From: Burkholderiales bacterium
GTDB lineage: Bacteria; Pseudomonadota; Gammaproteobacteria; Burkholderiales; Thiobacillaceae
Assembly: GCA_005793645.1 (NCBI GenBank)
Contig: SXRG01000072.1
Location: forward strand, 1-28,464
Length of the DNA: 28,464 bases
Direction: 5' to 3'
The position numbers were made by a program, and so were the translations under genes. The notes under the pieces are model-generated. The model did not search any database. It had not been told where the DNA came from and worked only from the letters and a program-made list of their open reading frames with translations. Shown one piece after another: positions 25,801-28,464 of this stretch (within the stretch, counting starts at the first letter, position 1; the number at the start of each line of letters is the position of its first letter).

Positions 25801-26323
25801 GGTCAAGCAGTTCGCGATTCTCGATATAGAGCAGGGTGTTGGCGATGACCGGCGGGATGTCTTCGAAACGGGCATAGTGACGGCGTGGTTGTGGCAGGCT
25901 GAACAGGGTTTCCTGATTACAGCCCCGCAGGGTGACACCCGCCACGGATTTTTCGTTATAGGGCAGGAATAGGCCGAGGGCGCCGACCCGGTTCATGTCG
26001 TCGGAGATGCGTGCTTGTTTGGCCAGAACATAACCGCGTTGGGTGAGTCGTTCGGTGAAATAGGGAATGCGGTTGTAGCCCAGGCGGACATCGTAGGGGC
26101 CTGTATCCGGGAAGCGGATTTGATCGCTGGGGCCGTCCAGGACTTGCCAGTTCAGGCGTTTGCCATAGCCAGCCAGTAACAGGGCTTGAAACGGCGAGGC
26201 GATCATTTCGTAGGCGGCGATCAAGGCAGCTACGAAGAAGGCCAGGCTAAGGACCCACCAAGGCCAGCGCCGCTTTGGGCGCACGGGACGAGGGGGGGCA
26301 AGGGGGATGTATTGGGAAGTCAT
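22850..26323 (-). CDS. Large class A penicillin-binding protein with divergent GT51 domain
   Basis: Class A PBPs polymerise and cross-link peptidoglycan at the outer face of the inner membrane. The 1157-residue protein has a membrane anchor (about 22-38) and a GT51-like domain with IENREL (E168 as the first catalytic glutamate), GGSTLATQ (209-216) and YLN (263-265); the motif-3 RKxxE position reads DKLGQ (233-237), so the second glutamate appears to be Gln. The transpeptidase domain is intact: S499-x-x-K502 (GSSAK), SVN (605-607) and KTG (924-926). The SxN-to-KTG spacing of about 320 residues implies an insertion of roughly 190. The C-terminal 150 residues are Pro/Ala/Lys-rich. It is longer than typical PBP1a (about 850). 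The ATG at 26321-26323 has AGGA eight bases upstream. Confidence 0.85.
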   Translation of the reverse strand: MTSQYIPLAPPRPVRPKRRWPWWVLSLAFFVAALIAAYEMIASPFQALLLAGYGKRLNWQVLDGPSDQIRFPDTGPYDVRLGYNRIPYFTERLTQRGYVLAKQARISDDMNRVGALGLFLPYNEKSVAGVTLRGCNQETLFSLPQPRRHYARFEDIPPVIANTLLYIENRELLDPNHPQRNPAVEWDRFAQAVLEKAVQVIQPGRKVPGGSTLATQIEKYRHSPDGLTLSGGDKLGQMASASLRAYIDGTDTRATRRRLVQSYLNTVPLSAAARHGEVIGTADALDAWFGLDFDEVNRLVRGPAITAASAHAYKHVLALLIAQRRPSFYLISDRAQLEVQANIHLRLLAKAGIINNEIRDLALNAKLQFRKPTHTTPGQTLTFVENKAANALRTQITRQLGLAQLYDLDRLDLNVDTTLHTNAQHAVTQQLKRLNNPAAVKEMGLYGHYLLEPDDDLSKIIFSFTLHELTANGAVVRIQADNLNQPFDINQGAKLDMGSSAKLRTLITYLEIIADLHKQYAGQTPAKLARISVPAKDILSAWVIDYLRSPSDHSLKATLEAAMGRRYSANPAEGFYTGGGVHHFNNFHSEDNHKVMDMWEATRNSVNLPFIRLMRDIIHHLTYRAPSTAARVLADVNDPKRDTYLIKFADSEGRAFLARFHKKYRTLTPQQIDDNLLNHLAAHPKRLAAVFRYLDPQADLATFTRLMRGRLVKPGAYDDKDMAYLFETYGPDKFNLADRGYITQIHPLELWLAAYLRQHPETPWDELVKRSGRERVEVYDWLFKTGRKNTQDNRIQSLMEIESFQELHKRWRKLGYPFNSLVPSYATAIGSSADRPAALAEMMGVIRNDGIKLPAVSIKQLEFGADTPYHTVFHLKPMKSEEIFNPVVAQTVRKALLDVVQEGTARRIKGAFPTADGELAIGGKTGTGDHRMQVIGAGGRILEEKVMNRVATFAFFMGERYFGVITAFVPGEQAGNYHFTSGLPVQLLKTMAPILRPLVLGAENAELPWEAQVRAFDAEAKAEAQARAEAKAKVTATKPPQPVKPAKPILAPAPKQADKPVPTRPVPTPQTIQARPATATLPAPAARPAIAPQLTPAPRHEPLVQPIPQQKEVPPPPTVPHPTPWTEAPQTPPPAPAPEPRPRPRNPWVSPEYEYLF

Positions 26324-26490
26324 TGAAGCGATCCTGCGGCGGCAACTGGCGGCATGGTCGGATAGGGCGTTTGTGCATGAAATGGCCCGCCCAGGCTACG
26401 GATGTTTTTCGGGGAGGGGTAGAGGGGCGCCTGCACACGGCGGCGATGGGCGAGGATGGTCTCTGGATGGGCTAGGCTCGGCACGGCCGG

Positions 26491-26496
26491 ATTGTA
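26491..26496 (-). promoter_or_regulatory. Candidate -10 element for the PBP gene
   Basis: The minus strand reads TACAAT followed by CCGGCCGT, about 168 bases upstream of the PBP start. No good -35 was found. The surrounding 218-base gap (26324-26541) between PBP and tsaC contains no gene that I can support; short reading frames there show no family features. Confidence 0.3.
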
Positions 26497-26541
26497 GCGG
26501 GTTTTGCCGTTTTTCGAGTCCCCGTTGTGTGAACAACAAAT

Positions 26542-27081
26542 TTACTGCCGTACAACGCGCCCGCTCAAAGGATTGAGGACGGTGGAAGGCCGTCGGCGGG
26601 TGCCGGTGCGCCCTGGGAGCACGAGTACTGTATCGCCAAACAACGCATGGCAAGCCGCTGCACTGCGTAGAGGGCGTTGTCCGCTGCGGTTGGCACTGGT
26701 TGATACCAGGGCCATGGCGGCGAGCTGGCAGGTCTGGCGTGCGTCCGGATGTGCGGTAACCCGTACCGCGATCGTCTGGTGCTTTCCTGTCAGCCAGCGG
26801 GGGCAGCGACGACTGGCGGGCAGCAATAGGGTCGTAGGGCCGGGCCAGTAGGCTGCGACATCCAGTCCGGCAGGCAGGGGTGCAAGGTAGGGTTGCAGTT
26901 GCGCCAGATCGGTCGCAATTAGAATGAGTCCCTTGGCTTGAGGACGGCCTTTGAGTCGCAAGATGCGCTGGACGGCCCGGCGGTTCATCGGGTCGCAGCC
27001 GAGGCCGAAACAGGATTCGGTGGCGTAGGCGATGATGCCGCCGGTGCGTAGGTGGCGATAAAGCGACAGGTCGCGCGGCAC
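26542..27081 (-). CDS. tsaC: Threonylcarbamoyl-AMP synthase (TsaC/YrdC/Sua5 family)
   Basis: TsaC makes threonylcarbamoyl-AMP from threonine, bicarbonate and ATP, the first step of the t6A37 modification of ANN-decoding tRNAs. The 179-residue product has AYATESCFGLGCDP near the start, the nucleotide-binding KGRPQAKGLILIA (about 44-56), WPGPTT, AVRVTAHP and STSANRSG. Its length is close to E. coli TsaC (190), which lacks the extra Sua5 domain, so TsaC is the better name. The start is GTG (27079-27081), nine bases after the purD stop; no ribosome site is evident, so coupling to purD is plausible. Confidence 0.93.
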   Translation of the reverse strand: MPRDLSLYRHLRTGGIIAYATESCFGLGCDPMNRRAVQRILRLKGRPQAKGLILIATDLAQLQPYLAPLPAGLDVAAYWPGPTTLLLPASRRCPRWLTGKHQTIAVRVTAHPDARQTCQLAAMALVSTSANRSGQRPLRSAAACHALFGDTVLVLPGRTGTRRRPSTVLNPLSGRVVRQ

Positions 27082-27090
27082 GGGTTGGCG

Positions 27091-28356
27091 TTATTTGAGT
27101 GCGCGCCAGCCGATGTCAGAACGCATCTGGCAGCCGTCAAACTGGACGCTGTGGGCCAAGGCGTAGGCGTGTTTTTGGGCGTGCTTGACGCTGTCACCCA
27201 GCGCCGTAGCGCATAGCACGCGGCCGCCACTGGTGCGCAATTGACCGTCTTGCAGCAGGGTGCCCGCGTGGAATACGACCGCATTCTCGGTCGGAGTTGG
27301 AATGTTCGTAATCACATCGCCCGTGCGCGGGCTGTCAGGGTAGCCTGCAGCGGCCAGTACGATGCCCAGCGCCACACGGCGATCCCATTCGGCTGTCACT
27401 TGATTGAGCCTGCCGTCGATGGCGGCCTCCATCAGCGTGGTCAAATCCGTCTTGAGACGCATCAGAATCGGCTGGGTTTCCGGGTCGCCCATTCGACAGT
27501 TGAACTCCAGTACCCCGATGCGGCCTTCCGGCGTAATCATCAGCCCGGCGTACAGAAAGCCGGTAAACGGGATGCCCTCTGCCTTCATGCCAGCGATCAC
27601 CGGGTGGATCACCTCGCGCATCGCCCTGGCGTGGACTTCTGGGGTCACCACGGGTGCCGGCGAATACGCGCCCATGCCGCCCGTGTTGGGACCCTGGTCG
27701 CCGTCCTTGAGCCGCTTGTGATCCTGGCTGGTCGCCATCGCCAGGGCATGGCGCCCGTCGGCCATGACGATGAAGCTGGCTTCCTCGCCGTCGAGGAACT
27801 CCTCGATCACCACCCGCGCGCCGGCATCGCCCAGCTTGTTGTCGGAGAGCATCATGTCCGCGGCAGCGTGGGCCTCGGCCACATCCATCGCCACCACCAC
27901 CCCCTTGCCCGCGGCGAGTCCGTCGGCCTTGATCACGATGGGCGCACCTTCGGCATCGATATAGGCGTGGGCGGCGTTGATGTCAGCGAAGGTCTGGAAC
28001 TTCGCGGTCGGAATCTTGTGCCGCGTCATGAAACGCTTGGCGAAGTCCTTGGAACTTTCGAGCTGGGCCGCGGCCTTGGTCGGCCCGAAGATGCGCAGGC
28101 CGCGGGCGCGGAAGGCATCGACGATGCCGGCGGCAAGTGGGGCCTCGGGGCCGACCACCGTGGCATGCACCTTCTCGCGCTCGGCGTAATCGGCCAACGC
28201 CTCGATGTCGGAAAGCGGCAGGTTCTCCAGTTCGTGCTCGCGCGCCGTGCCGGCATTGCCGGGCGCGACGTAAACCTTCTGCAGGCCGGGCGACTTTGCC
28301 AGCCGCCAGGCCAGGGCGTGTTCGCGACCGCCGGATCCGACGACGAGTATTTTCAT
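27091..28356 (-). CDS. purD: Phosphoribosylamine-glycine ligase (GAR synthetase)
   Basis: PurD joins phosphoribosylamine and glycine using ATP in step two of purine synthesis. The 421-residue product shows GSGGREHAL (7-15), the ATP-grasp core with ADGLAAGKGVVVA and EEFLDGEEAS, NTGGMGAYSP, and EFNCRMGDPETQ near the metal site. Length is normal. The frame is open upstream, but the ATG at 28354-28356 gives the family start (MKILVVGSGG) and falls four bases after the purH stop. It lies in a purH, purD, tsaC series on the minus strand. Confidence 0.97.
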   Translation of the reverse strand: MKILVVGSGGREHALAWRLAKSPGLQKVYVAPGNAGTAREHELENLPLSDIEALADYAEREKVHATVVGPEAPLAAGIVDAFRARGLRIFGPTKAAAQLESSKDFAKRFMTRHKIPTAKFQTFADINAAHAYIDAEGAPIVIKADGLAAGKGVVVAMDVAEAHAAADMMLSDNKLGDAGARVVIEEFLDGEEASFIVMADGRHALAMATSQDHKRLKDGDQGPNTGGMGAYSPAPVVTPEVHARAMREVIHPVIAGMKAEGIPFTGFLYAGLMITPEGRIGVLEFNCRMGDPETQPILMRLKTDLTTLMEAAIDGRLNQVTAEWDRRVALGIVLAAAGYPDSPRTGDVITNIPTPTENAVVFHAGTLLQDGQLRTSGGRVLCATALGDSVKHAQKHAYALAHSVQFDGCQMRSDIGWRALK

Positions 28357-28360
28357 GAGA

Positions 28361-28464
28361 TCAATGGCGGAAGTGGCGGAAGCCGGTGAATACCATGGCC
28401 AGGTTCTGTTCGTCGGCGGCGGCAATCACTTCCGCATCACGCACCGAGCCGCCGGGCTGGATCA
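28361..28464 (-). CDS. purH: Bifunctional AICAR transformylase/IMP cyclohydrolase, C-terminal end (partial)
   Basis: The last 34 codons of purH are visible on the minus strand; the gene continues past the right edge. They translate to [18 protein letters not shown] followed by [14 protein letters not shown] and a TGA at 28361-28363. This matches the very conserved PurH C-terminus (E. coli ends ...MVFTGMRHFRH). PurH catalyses the last two steps of IMP synthesis. It sits four bases upstream of purD, the usual purHD arrangement. Confidence 0.93.
   Translation of the reverse strand, partial: IQPGGSVRDAEVIAAADEQNLAMVFTGFRHFRH

Noticed and set aside
26524..26537. GTTGT-GTGA-ACAAC inverted repeat after tsaC
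   Set aside because: Only a 5-bp stem with two G-C pairs and no proper U-tract; too weak to call a terminator.
27241..28389. Plus-strand open frame of 382 residues
   Set aside because: Antisense shadow of purD, which has full family motifs; the plus product is His/Gly/Arg-rich without recognisable features.

Overview
This 28.5 kb window looks like ordinary chromosome from a moderately GC-rich Gram-negative proteobacterium, either a betaproteobacterium (Nitrosomonadales-like) or an early-branching gammaproteobacterium. The evidence is the Mpl/GluTR/RF1/PrmC/FBPase/LipA/PurHD gene set, two TonB proteins, and a DksA of the single-cysteine type. From memory, the order mpl, yqiA-like, RNB nuclease, tonB resembles betaproteobacterial genomes, whereas a MetA-type homoserine acyltransferase is less usual there. 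I cannot name the genus. I see no tRNA, rRNA, CRISPR array, insertion sequence or prophage.

Layout. Positions 48-4390 are all on the minus strand: a three-gene unit of a COG0523 GTPase, an unnamed P-loop ATPase and metA, then dksA behind its own candidate promoter, then yidD. lipA diverges from the COG0523 gene and converges on the next block, with an 83-base antisense overlap. Positions 5294-9974 (minus) hold an energy-transduction operon: exbB, exbD, a very long tonB and a Sel1-repeat protein. Diverging from it, positions 10123-14787 (plus) hold a tight operon of mpl, a YqiA-like esterase, an RNase II-family nuclease and a second tonB, followed by fbp. The fbp gene ends in a perfect hairpin terminator that lies inside the convergent prmC gene.

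Positions 15856-22765 contain hemA, prfA and prmC, which commonly form one operon. Here they are split: an opposite-strand pair (an MMPL exporter translationally coupled to a small secreted protein) and a short secreted protein gene sit between prfA and prmC. Positions 22850-26323 encode a 1157-residue class A penicillin-binding protein whose glycosyltransferase motifs depart from the norm and whose transpeptidase domain carries a large insertion. The right end (minus) is purH (3' end only), purD and tsaC.

No complete new defence or mobile system is visible. The items most worth following are the unusual PBP, the lysine-rich repeat fused to a zinc-ligand-poor DksA beside a COG0523 gene, the MMPL/secreted-protein pair that splits a housekeeping operon, and the TonB/Sel1 operon. 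All product calls come from reading translated motifs by eye; no database search was run.
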